From NCBI GenBank assembly GCA_036940085.1, contig JALLBK010000226.1, positions 1 to 31,612 on the forward strand: a stretch of DNA of 31,612 nt, in the 5' to 3' direction. How positions within the stretch are numbered: position 1 is the first letter of the stretch; every line of letters begins with the position of its first letter. This DNA is from Discostella pseudostelligera. Lineage: Eukaryota; Bacillariophyta; Thalassiosirophyceae; Thalassiosirales; Thalassiosiraceae. The notes beneath the pieces are model-generated. The model did no database searches. It was not told where the DNA came from and saw only the letters and a list, made by a program, of their open reading frames with translations. The position numbers and the translations under genes are program-made. Shown here in pieces: positions 9,249 to 18,687 of the stretch.

Positions 9249-12200
9249 ATGACCAGTGAGGCCAACGTCGGCGAACACAAGTCGTGCTCAGCAGCGACGT
9301 CGCGGGAAATGACCTACCACTATGTCGGCAAGGTTCATGTGAGGGGCTTACTTCGACGGGTGTGGCGTCCTCGTTATTTAGCCCTGGGAGATGATGGCTA
9401 TCTTCGTTATCATGAATCACTCCCACCATTATATCAACAAGACACTCCGCATCCTAATCGACAACACAATCCAAACAGCGCATTGAGCACGACGAGTGCA
9501 TCGTATGGCTCACACGCCATGCACAATCATCACACGCATCGTCCGAAGTCGATACTGAAAATTCTTGATGGAGCACGCACTATCGATCCACATTCGGTGG
9601 TAGATCAGCATGTTGCTCTACCCGAGGGTGTGTATGGGTTTGTTTTTAGAGGTAGGGCAGTAGAATTGCATCCTACTGATTCTACAAATGGCAACAAGGG
9701 AATAGACACTGCTGCAACAAACAGTCATACCAAAGATGATGGCGTAGTAATCGTTCCACACCAAGGCCACAACGGTGGATCAAATGCAACTAAACCATTA
9801 TCCACATCCAAACAAATGGTCAATCTCGTATTTCCAAAAGGGACCGCTCGGCGAGGAATAGCACAGAAAATAGCAAAGCAAGCCATCAATCCTGATGTGC
9901 TGTGCGGTTTTGCTCGGACACATAATTGCGATGGGGGGATAAGTCGCAGCTCTTCGTCCTCGTCCCTCTTCGATGAGAATGATCACACCGATGCGCATGG
10001 GCATAGTATCCAGTCAAATAATAGAGAGTGGGGACATGACAGCTATGGATCACAGGATACAATTGGTTCTTTCCAAGAAGTCGGGAGACATGTTGTAGAG
10101 AGAGATCTTGAAGGTGATTTTGATGGAATGTCTGTTCGCAAAGCTTCCTCCATTCAGTTTCAAGTGCAAGCGGCTTCAATTCAATCTCGCGAGTATCTTT
10201 GTGCAGTGTCCTCGGCGGAGGAAGCGGAATCATGGGTTGTTGCATTGCGATGGGCAGCGGAGCACAGAAGAAGGAGAAGATATGCATCAAGTGTCAACAG
10301 CGCAACTGCGGCTTTGAAGCAGGAAAATGATGATAGACAAGACGGCAAGTCTGATAATTGCAGGAATACCGTCAACAGTATCACTCCCAAACGTAGAGGG
10401 CATAATGGAGATGGGTTCGCTGAACAACAAAGTAGAGATGGGGAAAGCACGGTGCATTGCACGGCAGAAAGTCCTCCAAATAGAGGCACTGTAAAAAAAT
10501 CCAGTATGTCAGCGGGAAATAATGTGGCCGAGCCAAAAACATCAAGCAAGCTAGACTCGTCATCATCACATCGTCCAAGCAGTGCTAGTAGCGCTACAAT
10601 TATTGTCACAAAAGTTTCTACATTGCGGCTCCCTACGAATTCATTGGTGCATCTTGAATGCAATAGTCATGACAAGCTTTGGCCTTCATTACATATCCCT
10701 CTCCCTGGAGATGACTTAGTGCTTTACTACGAAATTCAGCTGCTATTGCTGAAGCATTGTAAACCGTTGAATGATATAGCAGTCCATCCAGAATCTGTGG
10801 AAGAGCGAACGATTATGAAATCGATTCATGATGTGCTAGCCTTTGTTCGCGATTTGATGACTGAATTTTCTACAGACGATAATCGAAATCTTAGCAAAGT
10901 GGACGGGAATAGGAATAATTACATGTCTCGACGCGTACCAGATGAAGCGACAATATTGTTAGAAGATTTGCAGTCTGAACTTTTGGCTTGCATGGAATCA
11001 TCATGTACCAAGCTTGGTTGTCCTCAGCAGACAAGTAATCGAAGCTCCATGCTCCTGAATGGTACGATGGCTGAGTTATCATCAACGTTCACAAAAGCTA
11101 TGGCGTCCATCGAAATAGTGGATAGAGTGATGCGAAAGCTTTCGAAAGACAGCAAGATATGCTCATCAAACCGCTTTCAAGATTTCTTGGGCCTTCATGC
11201 AACATACAACAATGCATCGCCGCCATCTCCTGCCACTGCTAGGAGAAAATCATTGCAAGTCATGGTTTCGAAAGAAGCCGATGCTGAGCAAATCGTCAGA
11301 AGGTGGTTGTCTAAAAGAATTACACCATCGACCAGGACGAAAGTGGAAGTAGCTACATCAATCACTCTTCGGCATTGGGCTGCGGGTCCAATGTTATCAT
11401 TGATAGTTCTTTGGTCTACGTGTCGCATTGCAAGTATATTTTGGCTCATTATATCAGACACTGGCATCGTCGTTTCTATTCCATTAGAGACATACGTAAC
11501 CCTCGTGGCAATCGCCTTCTACTTCGGTCACAACCAAGGATTGTCGTCTCAGCGTGGCACTGAAAAGTTGGAGTTGATCGAGTTTTCCAACGAGGGGCTT
11601 GCGTCGGCCAGTGATGATCATTCCACAGTGGCCGAGAAAGAAGATTCTGAATCTGAGGATGATATGTTCGCTGCTCAGCATTTTGCTTTATCGTCTCCAC
11701 TACCGCTCTATCCTGCCAACAATGGCATATCGTGCTGGTCCAATCCAGATCATAAAATTTTCAGGGTGCGTAGCACCTCCTACTTTGAAGATCGAGTGAA
11801 AGTTCCATCAGCTCCGGCCGTGTTTCAGTGTCGAGGTGTAGATGTATGGCTTACAGACAATGCAGAGAGGAATATTGCGCGACATCCATCTGTCCTTGGA
11901 GGCGAACTTCATCGAGAAGATACATTTGTAGTGAACTTCCTCCTTCCCTTCAGCAACTTTGTGGCTTACTTCACCATCCCCCCGATGGAGGAAATGCCCG
12001 CCAATGTCGCTAAGCTTTGGTCCGAGTTCATCAAAGGTGATCAACAGTTTCGAGACGGTAAGCTCAAGCTGCTTCCGGTTGTTGTAGATGGCCCATGGAT
12101 TGTCAAGAAAGCAGTCGGTCCTGGCACGTCTCCAGCAATGGTAGGGCGGGACCTTCCCCTTCAATACTATTTCACCGAGCCGACTGCCACAAGGAAAGGA

Positions 12201-12419
12201 ATTTATGAAGTCGACGTCCTCGTAACAGCATCGCGTATTGCTAGAGGAATTCTGAATGTGGTGAAAGGCCATACGAAGTCCATCACAATGGCATTTGCAT
12301 TTATTATCGAAGCGTCCGAAGAGGCTCAGCTACCGGAAAGAGTTCTATGCGCGTTCCAATGTCATTCTCTGCATTTGGAAGAGTGTCCAAATTTACCAGA
12401 TTGTTATCCTGATGGCTGA
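9249..12419 (+). CDS. PH domain / two-TM / EDR2_C (DUF1336) lipid-related protein
   Basis: The start is the ATG at 9249; the frame is open further back to 9189 but without an ATG. It gives 1056 residues with no intron. Residues ~22-60 (YVGKVHVRGLLRRVWRPRYL) are the front of a PH domain. Its closing strand and helix appear only at ~300-347 (YLCAVSSAEEAESWVVALRW), so a ~230-residue disordered insert splits the domain. The middle is Ser/Asn-rich. Residues ~710-760 contain two hydrophobic segments (LSLIVLWSTCRIASIFWLII and ETYVTLVAIAFYFG). Residues ~823-1050 match the EDR2 C-terminal domain: CWSNPDHKIFRVRS, a KVPSAPAVFQCRGVDVW strand, DGPWIVKKAVG, RGIL and LPERVL. Plant EDR2 proteins have PH-START-EDR2_C; I see no START domain here. 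A membrane-bound lipid-binding or lipid-transfer role is likely. Confidence 0.85.
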   Translation: MTSEANVGEHKSCSAATSREMTYHYVGKVHVRGLLRRVWRPRYLALGDDGYLRYHESLPPLYQQDTPHPNRQHNPNSALSTTSASYGSHAMHNHHTHRPKSILKILDGARTIDPHSVVDQHVALPEGVYGFVFRGRAVELHPTDSTNGNKGIDTAATNSHTKDDGVVIVPHQGHNGGSNATKPLSTSKQMVNLVFPKGTARRGIAQKIAKQAINPDVLCGFARTHNCDGGISRSSSSSSLFDENDHTDAHGHSIQSNNREWGHDSYGSQDTIGSFQEVGRHVVERDLEGDFDGMSVRKASSIQFQVQAASIQSREYLCAVSSAEEAESWVVALRWAAEHRRRRRYASSVNSATAALKQENDDRQDGKSDNCRNTVNSITPKRRGHNGDGFAEQQSRDGESTVHCTAESPPNRGTVKKSSMSAGNNVAEPKTSSKLDSSSSHRPSSASSATIIVTKVSTLRLPTNSLVHLECNSHDKLWPSLHIPLPGDDLVLYYEIQLLLLKHCKPLNDIAVHPESVEERTIMKSIHDVLAFVRDLMTEFSTDDNRNLSKVDGNRNNYMSRRVPDEATILLEDLQSELLACMESSCTKLGCPQQTSNRSSMLLNGTMAELSSTFTKAMASIEIVDRVMRKLSKDSKICSSNRFQDFLGLHATYNNASPPSPATARRKSLQVMVSKEADAEQIVRRWLSKRITPSTRTKVEVATSITLRHWAAGPMLSLIVLWSTCRIASIFWLIISDTGIVVSIPLETYVTLVAIAFYFGHNQGLSSQRGTEKLELIEFSNEGLASASDDHSTVAEKEDSESEDDMFAAQHFALSSPLPLYPANNGISCWSNPDHKIFRVRSTSYFEDRVKVPSAPAVFQCRGVDVWLTDNAERNIARHPSVLGGELHREDTFVVNFLLPFSNFVAYFTIPPMEEMPANVAKLWSEFIKGDQQFRDGKLKLLPVVVDGPWIVKKAVGPGTSPAMVGRDLPLQYYFTEPTATRKGIYEVDVLVTASRIARGILNVVKGHTKSITMAFAFIIEASEEAQLPERVLCAFQCHSLHLEECPNLPDCYPDG

Positions 12420-12598
12420 TATCAAGAGTTTAAGTCTGCAACATCTTCGCGCACAGCACTGCCATGCCAACGGGCATACCATCTAGTATGCTCCTTCCAG
12501 TATACGAGATGACCAATTTGTCCATATAATTTTGTTCATGTGTACGACAATGCATTATCTAGACAATATAATCGTCATCTGTAGAACTGATCCGTTGA

Positions 12599-13681
12599 TC
12601 ATGCCCGTTCAAGAATGAAACTAGATCTCACTCGCTTCAGGTCAGAGTTGGCCATCTTCCACTCATCTTTATTACATTCCACAACGCAGCACATCAATGT
12701 TCCCCTATCACTGTTTCTCACCACCGTCGCCGATACTAAGAATATATTGTCATATGGACAGAACCCAAGCCCGAGATTCTCCTTGTTCCCCTCCATGAAA
12801 TCGTCGCACTTCAAGGGAGCGAAAGCCAAGTCAAACTCGTAATATATCTGTTCATCCATTAACCCCTTCTCATCAATACTTTGAATGGGTTTGCGTACCG
12901 TCCGCCCACTGATCAAATCCGCCTTTAGCACACCTTGATCAAAGTAACTATTTGGGATTTGATCCATGAATAGTGACTTGGCAACTCCCACCTTCGATGC
13001 CTTCTCCAAGACCGTCATATCAAGAGGAATGTTCGGTGGTGTAGTTATAGAATAGATCGTAATTCTATTGCAAGATTTGCCATTTTTGCCCTCTGACGAG
13101 TCGTAGTACAGTGGAAGGGTGGAGGATGCATCCCTATTCCATTTCAGGGGGAGTTTGTAAGAAGCTTTTATGTTGGCGCTGGCACTAGTGGAAGTAGACG
13201 AGATTGGCTTGACCGCATCCATTGACATTACGATATTGATCCCATCGGATTTTTCCATAGAATCACTGGATGGGATGGGAAATACCAAGTCCACTACATT
13301 TTCTTGCGCTGACACCACAGAATTTGGATCGCGTAGGGAACCATCGGGGTTGAATAGCTGGCTCGTTAAATCACCTCCCTCGCTACTACGTTTGTAAATG
13401 TAATCATCATCGGCACGTGCGATAGATGGGAATGAGGCGAACGATGTTGATGCGATGGCAGATCCGACTCCTAATGACTGAAGCAAAAAGTCTCTTCGCT
13501 CGTGTTGGCCTATTGTGATGGCGGTGATGGCACCATCCTCGCCATTTTTCTGGGTCATATGCATCGAACCAGTGCGTGGTCGCCCAACTACAACTACAGT
13601 TGAGGCCGGTGCAAGAAATGCCGCCGTCTCTGAGAATGATGCGATGGCATGCAGAAGAAGTAACGTAGGAAAAATCATCAT
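12599..13681 (-). CDS. PsbP-like thylakoid-lumen protein
   Basis: The ATG is at 13681; the frame extends one codon further but without ATG. This gives 360 residues and no intron. Three targeting parts are visible. First is an ER signal peptide (IFPTLLLLHAIAS) ending in SETAA|FLAP, the diatom plastid 'ASAFAP' junction with Phe at +1. A basic transit segment follows. Last is a twin-arginine signal, ERRDFLLQSLGVGSA to ...ARA|DDD, which implies Tat export to the thylakoid lumen. The mature part (about residue 92 on) ends with a PsbP-family pattern: NIFLVSATVV, a turn, a strand and a helix with VRSSFIL. PsbP and PsbP-like proteins support photosystem II or other lumenal assemblies; the exact subgroup is unclear. 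It is divergent from the Tim8-like gene and convergent with the EDR2_C gene (179 nt). Confidence 0.8.
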   Translation of the reverse strand: MMIFPTLLLLHAIASFSETAAFLAPASTVVVVGRPRTGSMHMTQKNGEDGAITAITIGQHERRDFLLQSLGVGSAIASTSFASFPSIARADDDYIYKRSSEGGDLTSQLFNPDGSLRDPNSVVSAQENVVDLVFPIPSSDSMEKSDGINIVMSMDAVKPISSTSTSASANIKASYKLPLKWNRDASSTLPLYYDSSEGKNGKSCNRITIYSITTPPNIPLDMTVLEKASKVGVAKSLFMDQIPNSYFDQGVLKADLISGRTVRKPIQSIDEKGLMDEQIYYEFDLAFAPLKCDDFMEGNKENLGLGFCPYDNIFLVSATVVRNSDRGTLMCCVVECNKDEWKMANSDLKRVRSSFILERA

Positions 13682-14257
13682 CAATACTATGGATTGGTCG
13701 ATGGGTGGGTGTGGGTGCGGTGCAAGCAGCCGATGACGTGGTAACTATTGAACCGGAGCTTGAGTTGCCCTATCCCGAAATAGAATTACACCCCTTTAGA
13801 TAACACTGCCTCGGGCAGAATAGTTGTCTGAGAGAAGCGCAACGTCGATTGTTGTCCTACTTCCATGGATGCCCTTCGCCAATGGTGACGGTGGTGATCA
13901 TGGTCCAAAAAAAATTGAAATACAATATCGATTTTGGCGCCATTTTTGTTCCATCAAGTATGTTTTTCAATTTCAAATTGTAATTCAAAAATTAGTTAAG
14001 TATCTTTTTTAATTTCAAATTTTAATTTCAATTCCTCAGTATCTTTCTGAGAAGCGTGCACCACCACCAACCAACACCATCGATCCACCTCGATCTCCGA
14101 CCTCGATCCACCCCACACCGCCCACCGCCCCTGGCCCCTGCCACTCCCATACAAATCCAAAGCCGCCCACCTGGATACCACCCCAGCAGCGGGAGTGTCC
14201 CTTCCATACCACCATACCATCTATCGTAAGCTCCCTTATATTTCCTCCCTAATCATC
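13682..14257. promoter_or_regulatory. Divergent promoter region with AAGTATC array
   Basis: This is 576 nt between the PsbP-like gene (-) and the Tim8-like gene (+). Three AAGTAT/CAGTAT units begin at about 13956, 13998 and 14037. The first two are followed by AATTTCAA tracts and the last by CTTTCT, as in the 8781 array. GGCGCCATTTTT lies just before at about 13936. The rest (14060-14200) is CCACC-rich and holds no gene. Confidence 0.5.
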
Positions 14258-14635
14258 ATGCCATTCTGGTCTCGCGGGTCCGACGACTCGAACAAATCCC
14301 AAGAATCGAAAGATTTCACCAGCGACGATCTCTCGTCCTTTCCCGCGTCCGACACAAACTATGCCTCGTTCGGCGGCGGTGGGGATAGTGCCGCGGCCGT
14401 AGCCGGAATGGGCGACATGCAACAATTCTCACTGGCATTACGACAGCAGATGATGGTCCAAACTGTCATTAACACCTTGACCGAAAAGGCGTTCGAGAAG
14501 TGCATTACGGGGAAACCTAGTGATAGTTTGAGTGGGAAAGATGTAGCCTGTGTGAATGCCACGGTTTGCAAGTGGTTGGATACGAATGAATTTATAAATG
14601 GAAGGATGGCGAGGAAGCTTGGTGGTAGTGGGTAA
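14258..14635 (+). CDS. Tim8-like small mitochondrial chaperone, outer disulfide missing
   Basis: This is 125 residues with ATG at 14258. The first ~60 residues are Ser/Gly/Asp-rich and disordered. Residues ~62-118 match Tim8-type small Tims: QMMVQTVINTLTEKAFEKC, a loop, then VACVNATVCKWLDTNEFINGRM, where LDTNEFI-xx-R corresponds to the Tim8 'IDT-QFI-NR' end. Small Tims act in the mitochondrial intermembrane space as hexamers that carry hydrophobic precursors to the inner membrane. The family has twin CX3C motifs pairing C1-C4 and C2-C3. Here C1 is Ala78, C2 is Cys82, C3 is Cys98, the C4 position is Thr102, and a shifted Cys104 follows. The inner pair is kept and the outer pair is lost. The Tim8 assignment rests on the ending motif and length. 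Confidence 0.75.
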   Translation: MPFWSRGSDDSNKSQESKDFTSDDLSSFPASDTNYASFGGGGDSAAAVAGMGDMQQFSLALRQQMMVQTVINTLTEKAFEKCITGKPSDSLSGKDVACVNATVCKWLDTNEFINGRMARKLGGSG

Positions 14636-14815
14636 TTGTTGTGGCGAAGATTTGTTATACAAAATCTACGCTCGCTTCAGGGGCTCAGTGAAGACATACC
14701 ATGTTCGATAGTTCTAGTTCAGACATGGGATGGCTCTTGTTGCAAGTTATAAATATTCATTCTACAGCAACGATACGAGATATGTACATGCTCTGTCTGT
14801 CACCATTCGAGAAGT

Positions 14816-15980
14816 TTACTCAACTAAGCCATACTCTCCACGCAAAGTCCTTGTTCTCAACTCTGGATCCAACTTCCACGCGTTCGACTCTACTCCATTG
14901 AGCTCGTACACTCGGTGTTCCATCCACCGAAAGAATCCGCTTTTATCCAATGCCTCGTTGCACAATCCCGAAACTATGCAGTAATTTCCATCAAATGGTG
15001 CAATGTGATGTTGCGCGTGTGGAACTCTTCCGATGGCGATACCCATGTCTTGTAATGTATTCACCCAGTCTGGAACTTCGCTCTTTGTCATGTGTGACCA
15101 TTTATGTAATTCTTGAGATAATATCTCGATAGCGCAAAAAGTTGTGAAGAAGAGAGATACTGTGTACATCGAAACAAACACGATGAAATGGGATGATTTG
15201 CACAGCATGAATAAGGTGTTAATGAACTGATCTACAGCACCGAAACTCACCCATTGAATTCTCTGGTCCAGCCAGGAAAGAGATAGCGGCAACCGTCGGC
15301 ACTCCAAATGGTATGCAAAGCTTCCATACATTATTGCAAAATCCACGATAAGTTATTGTCCAGGGCGCCGAATGATGTCCCTGAAAGGCAGCGATGATAT
15401 TTCCCATGATTGGTGTACGCCCATTACCGTAATTATCGACAGACCAGTGAAAAACGCCACTTCCAAAGTCGGCGGCAATCCAACTCGCGACGATGGTAGC
15501 AATAGAGACTAATGCAGTTATTTCAACATTGTCATGCGTCTGGGAAAGTAAAGTGTGAATTGCATTCGCAGCGAAGATTGCATGTCCAGCAAAGGTCGCC
15601 GATACGATACCAACTTGTTGTGGAGTAGTTTCGAGCGAATCTCCGTCGACTACTACCGATGCTACCTTGCCCTTCGGACGCTCTATTCCAGATCCATCGA
15701 GGCCAAAGACAAATCCGTCGTCGAGATAACTCTTTCTTTTGGATGAATCATCATCAATGATTCGTTGTGATATGAATGGTTCAAGTTGTTCCTCGTCGGA
15801 TGATTGTGGAACTGGTGTTTCTGGATCCTGAACCTGAATGAGGGTGGATCGCATACCTTTGGTGTACCGAGCATCACAATACGAACCAAGATTCGGCAGC
15901 TTCGGCGGTGCGAATGCAGAGCATATCGTCGAAGTGGAGACGAGACTGGCGAGACATGAGGAGACGACGAGGAATTTCAT
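14816..15980 (-). CDS. FAD4: Plastid FAD4/TMEM189 (Kua/CarF)-type desaturase
   Basis: Exons are complement 15251-15980 and 14816-15159, with a 91-nt intron (GTGAGT...ACAG) rejoining a split Val codon. The N terminus is a signal peptide with CSA|FAPPK, a plastid-targeting junction of the diatom type. The core has the family pattern: DFGSGVFHWSVDNYG, FQGHHSAPWTITYR with paired His, then in exon 2 ELHKWSH and VPHAQHHIAPFDGNYCI. These His-rich motifs bind the di-iron centre. Relatives are plant FAD4, which puts the trans-delta-3 double bond into 16:0 on plastid phosphatidylglycerol, and animal/bacterial TMEM189/CarF, which make plasmalogens. Plastid targeting favours the FAD4 role. Several hydrophobic stretches (ITALVSIATIVASWIAA, FGVPTVAAISFLAG, SLFFTTFCAIEIL) suit a membrane desaturase. 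It is convergent with Tim8-like (180 nt). Confidence 0.85.
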
Positions 15981-16508
15981 AGCACACAGTCTAAGTAGTA
16001 TCTAGTTTGAACTGGAGAGAGATGGAGATAAAAGGATGGCTCCGGAAATAATGATGGTGGCTTGCTGACCACCATGGCAAACGAATCCCATTTCTTGGAG
16101 CATCGTCGATCGCCTCCTGTCTCCATCTCGCCATCGTCATCCACCGCCACCACCTCATACATCACTTCGGGTTGTGTGATGGCGCGATGCGATGCTGAGT
16201 CAGTACTACTGAGTGTTTGGCGATACTACGGCGACTCACACTACGGACAACATACGTATCATACCAGTTACTCCTAGAGGAGTGCATAGAACCTAAACAA
16301 AACCTAATAGGCACACGGTACACGGTACTGCATTCTTCTCAACTTACAGACGGTCTATTGTCTCTATCGTTTGCTCTCGGCACTACATACTTGAAATAAT
16401 GAGTGCATGTATCGTACTACTACCTTGCCTGCATCATCATTGATGTATTGCTCTATCGTCAGCCCTTGGCACTAACGTTGAGTGTCTGTATCTTTACACT
16501 GCCATTGC
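15981..16508. other. Intergenic region upstream of FAD4-like gene
   Basis: This is 528 nt between the FAD4-like start and the AP2 gene stop, both on -. It contains an AP-1/bZIP-like TGAGTCA at about 16196-16202, repeated TACTACTGAGT-type and GTACTACTAC strings, and the small palindrome ACTCCTAGAGGAGT at about 16269. Frames here are short, with no domain I recognise. It probably holds the FAD4-like promoter and the 3' end of the AP2 gene. Confidence 0.45.
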
Positions 16509-18687
16509 CTATGCATCTTCGTTGATGTTGTTACTGTTTCTTCCCTGCAACTTCGCGAAAAACTGTGTCACCTCATCGGATGCAGGAATCCCCTCCCCTC
16601 CTCCATCAGACACATTGGTCGAGGGATATCCAGTGACTTGACAAAAGGAGTTCAATAGCGACGACTGGTCCAATCCATCATCACTTCCTTTAGTAAGTCC
16701 AGACTGGGCACCCTGCCAAGCAGACTGGTCCCCTGCTTCGAGGCACATCGGCGGATCACCACGCATGAAGGCGTATGGATTTCGGTTCCAAGCATTGGCG
16801 TAGGCACCGCCAGTTTGTGACGTATAAAGTGATGAAGAGGGGTAAGCCTGCAAGTTTTGACCGATATTATGTCCTTGGTGTACATCAAAGGCCTGGCCGC
16901 CAACTCCATCCTTGCCATCGCTCATGTCTTTTGTTCCCGACTCTGTATTTTCTTTCGTCAGCTCAATAAAGCCGTTACTGGACATGCTGTTTTGAGTCAA
17001 CCCCGAAGGATTATTAATCCCCGACATCATAGTTCCAACTAGTTGCATTTTGAAGATGAGATGAATTATTGCATAATCCAAATAGCACATGAAATCACTC
17101 TACTCACCATTATTGAAAACTCCAGGACTCTGTCCTATTGCTATCATAAGCATCATACGCTTCAACTCTTCTGGCATCGCGCTGTACAAACTTAATCCGC
17201 CTCCTAATCCAACCCCCGCAATGTCCCTCATATTTGAGAAGAGGTCACGGTAGTTGTCAGATGGAGATTCCAACATGGAATTTAAACCATGGTGGTTGAT
17301 ATCACCAATTCTAACACCGTTCTGGTAACCAAGACCCATACCAAATAATGCCGATGGGCCTATTTGGTTTGCCTCATGCAAAAAGTTGCTCTTGATATCA
17401 TTGCTGGTTGAAGCTCGAGCTTCATCATATACATTGCTTGCATTGAACGTTGCCGACGGAGCATATAGGAAAGGTGCGTGGCGTTCATCTACATTGCAAT
17501 GATAATGAGAGTTCCCCAGGTTGCTCATAATGTCTTGGTTGTGTCGTTGCATAAACCCCATTGGGACAAAAGCTGCACAAGTAAAAGGAAGAGAATGGTT
17601 AGCGTTGAAGAAAGAGAGTCATCTCTAAAACATAAACACTCGCGAGAGCATCGCGATTCGGCACAACGTACGTGAAGATACGATCGGCAATTCAATTTTG
17701 GTCCTTGAAGGGTTAGGATACTGAGCACCAAGACTATTCCATTGAGTAAATGCCCCGGCATCACCTGCATTTGCACCATAGGCTGATGTGACAAGGGTAG
17801 GCAGAGTTTGGTCCGAGTGGGCTGCCGATGCAGCCGAGTTCGCGTCCTTTCTCTTCCTCTGTATTTCATTGAATGATATATTGTAATTAAGGTAGAAGAG
17901 AGAATGGAATCATCGTCGTATTGCACTTCTGGTACTCACCTTTTGTGATGGATTGTTCTTCAAGGTCGATCCATCCACCGACACATTTTTATTTTTGCCT
18001 CTTCTCCTGTAATTGTTCGTCCCACCATCGATTGCCCCAATCATAGTTTTGACCACCCGTATCGCCACAGTACGGACTATTGACCGAACGTCTTCCAAGC
18101 GGGGACAGTTCACATATTGCTTCGCGCCCGAGGACAATTTGCCATTGACCTCTTTGACTCTTTCGTTCATGTAGTCTCGATGACTGATAAAGTTCAATTT
18201 ATTGGTATCGATGCCGTCATTTTCATCACCATCCTCCCCAAAATCCAGCCAGTCTGGGAACTCGTTCTTGTCCGTCTCGTAGGATTCCAATACTTCCGTC
18301 TCCTTGCCCTGCATCCCGGGGGCTGTGATCTTCTTCACAAGCCGGTGGGTCACATCGTACGCCAGCGCGGCATCGGCGGCGACGTCAAAGAGGCCCAGGT
18401 TGAATTCCTTGTTGCCCTTGTAGATCCGAGCCTGGAACTTGTCGCGAGAGGTGCCTTGTTAATGGGGAATACATAAAGAGGGGTGAGTGTTCCCTATCTC
18501 CATCTCTAATATGATGCAATATGCAATGGACAAAACAAAAGGATGAGGCACATGATAGTAGCAACTCACGAAATGTCACCCCGGCATACTTGCATGTCTT
18601 CGATGGAAATTTTGGAAGAGGCTTGCTCTTGCTCTCGGGAGCCATCGAGGTTTTACCTGATAGGCTTGGTTCATCCTCGGCATCCAT
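16509..18687 (-). CDS. AP2/ERF-type DNA-binding protein, five exons
   Basis: Exons are complement 18570-18687, 17940-18454, 17672-17858, 17108-17572 and 16509-17038. The introns (115, 81, 99 and 69 nt) are all GTGAGT- or GTACGT-type to AG. The joined length is 1815 nt, or 604 residues, without internal stop. The first intron splits one AP2 domain: CKYAGVTF joins RTSRDKFQARIYKG, then NLGLFDVAADAALAYDVTHRL (residues ~33-80). This is the GV-x-(basic)-F-A, LG-F-A-AA-AYD pattern that contacts DNA. A basic KRKRKD (after intron 2) can serve as a nuclear signal. The rest is low-complexity, rich in Asn/Ser/Gly, probably an activation region. The start is the ATG at 18687. Target genes and signals are unknown. 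Confidence 0.82.

Noticed and set aside
10181..10663. 160-codon minus-strand frame inside the EDR2_C gene
   Set aside because: Antisense of a Ser-rich disordered region; Cys/Leu-rich product without a domain.
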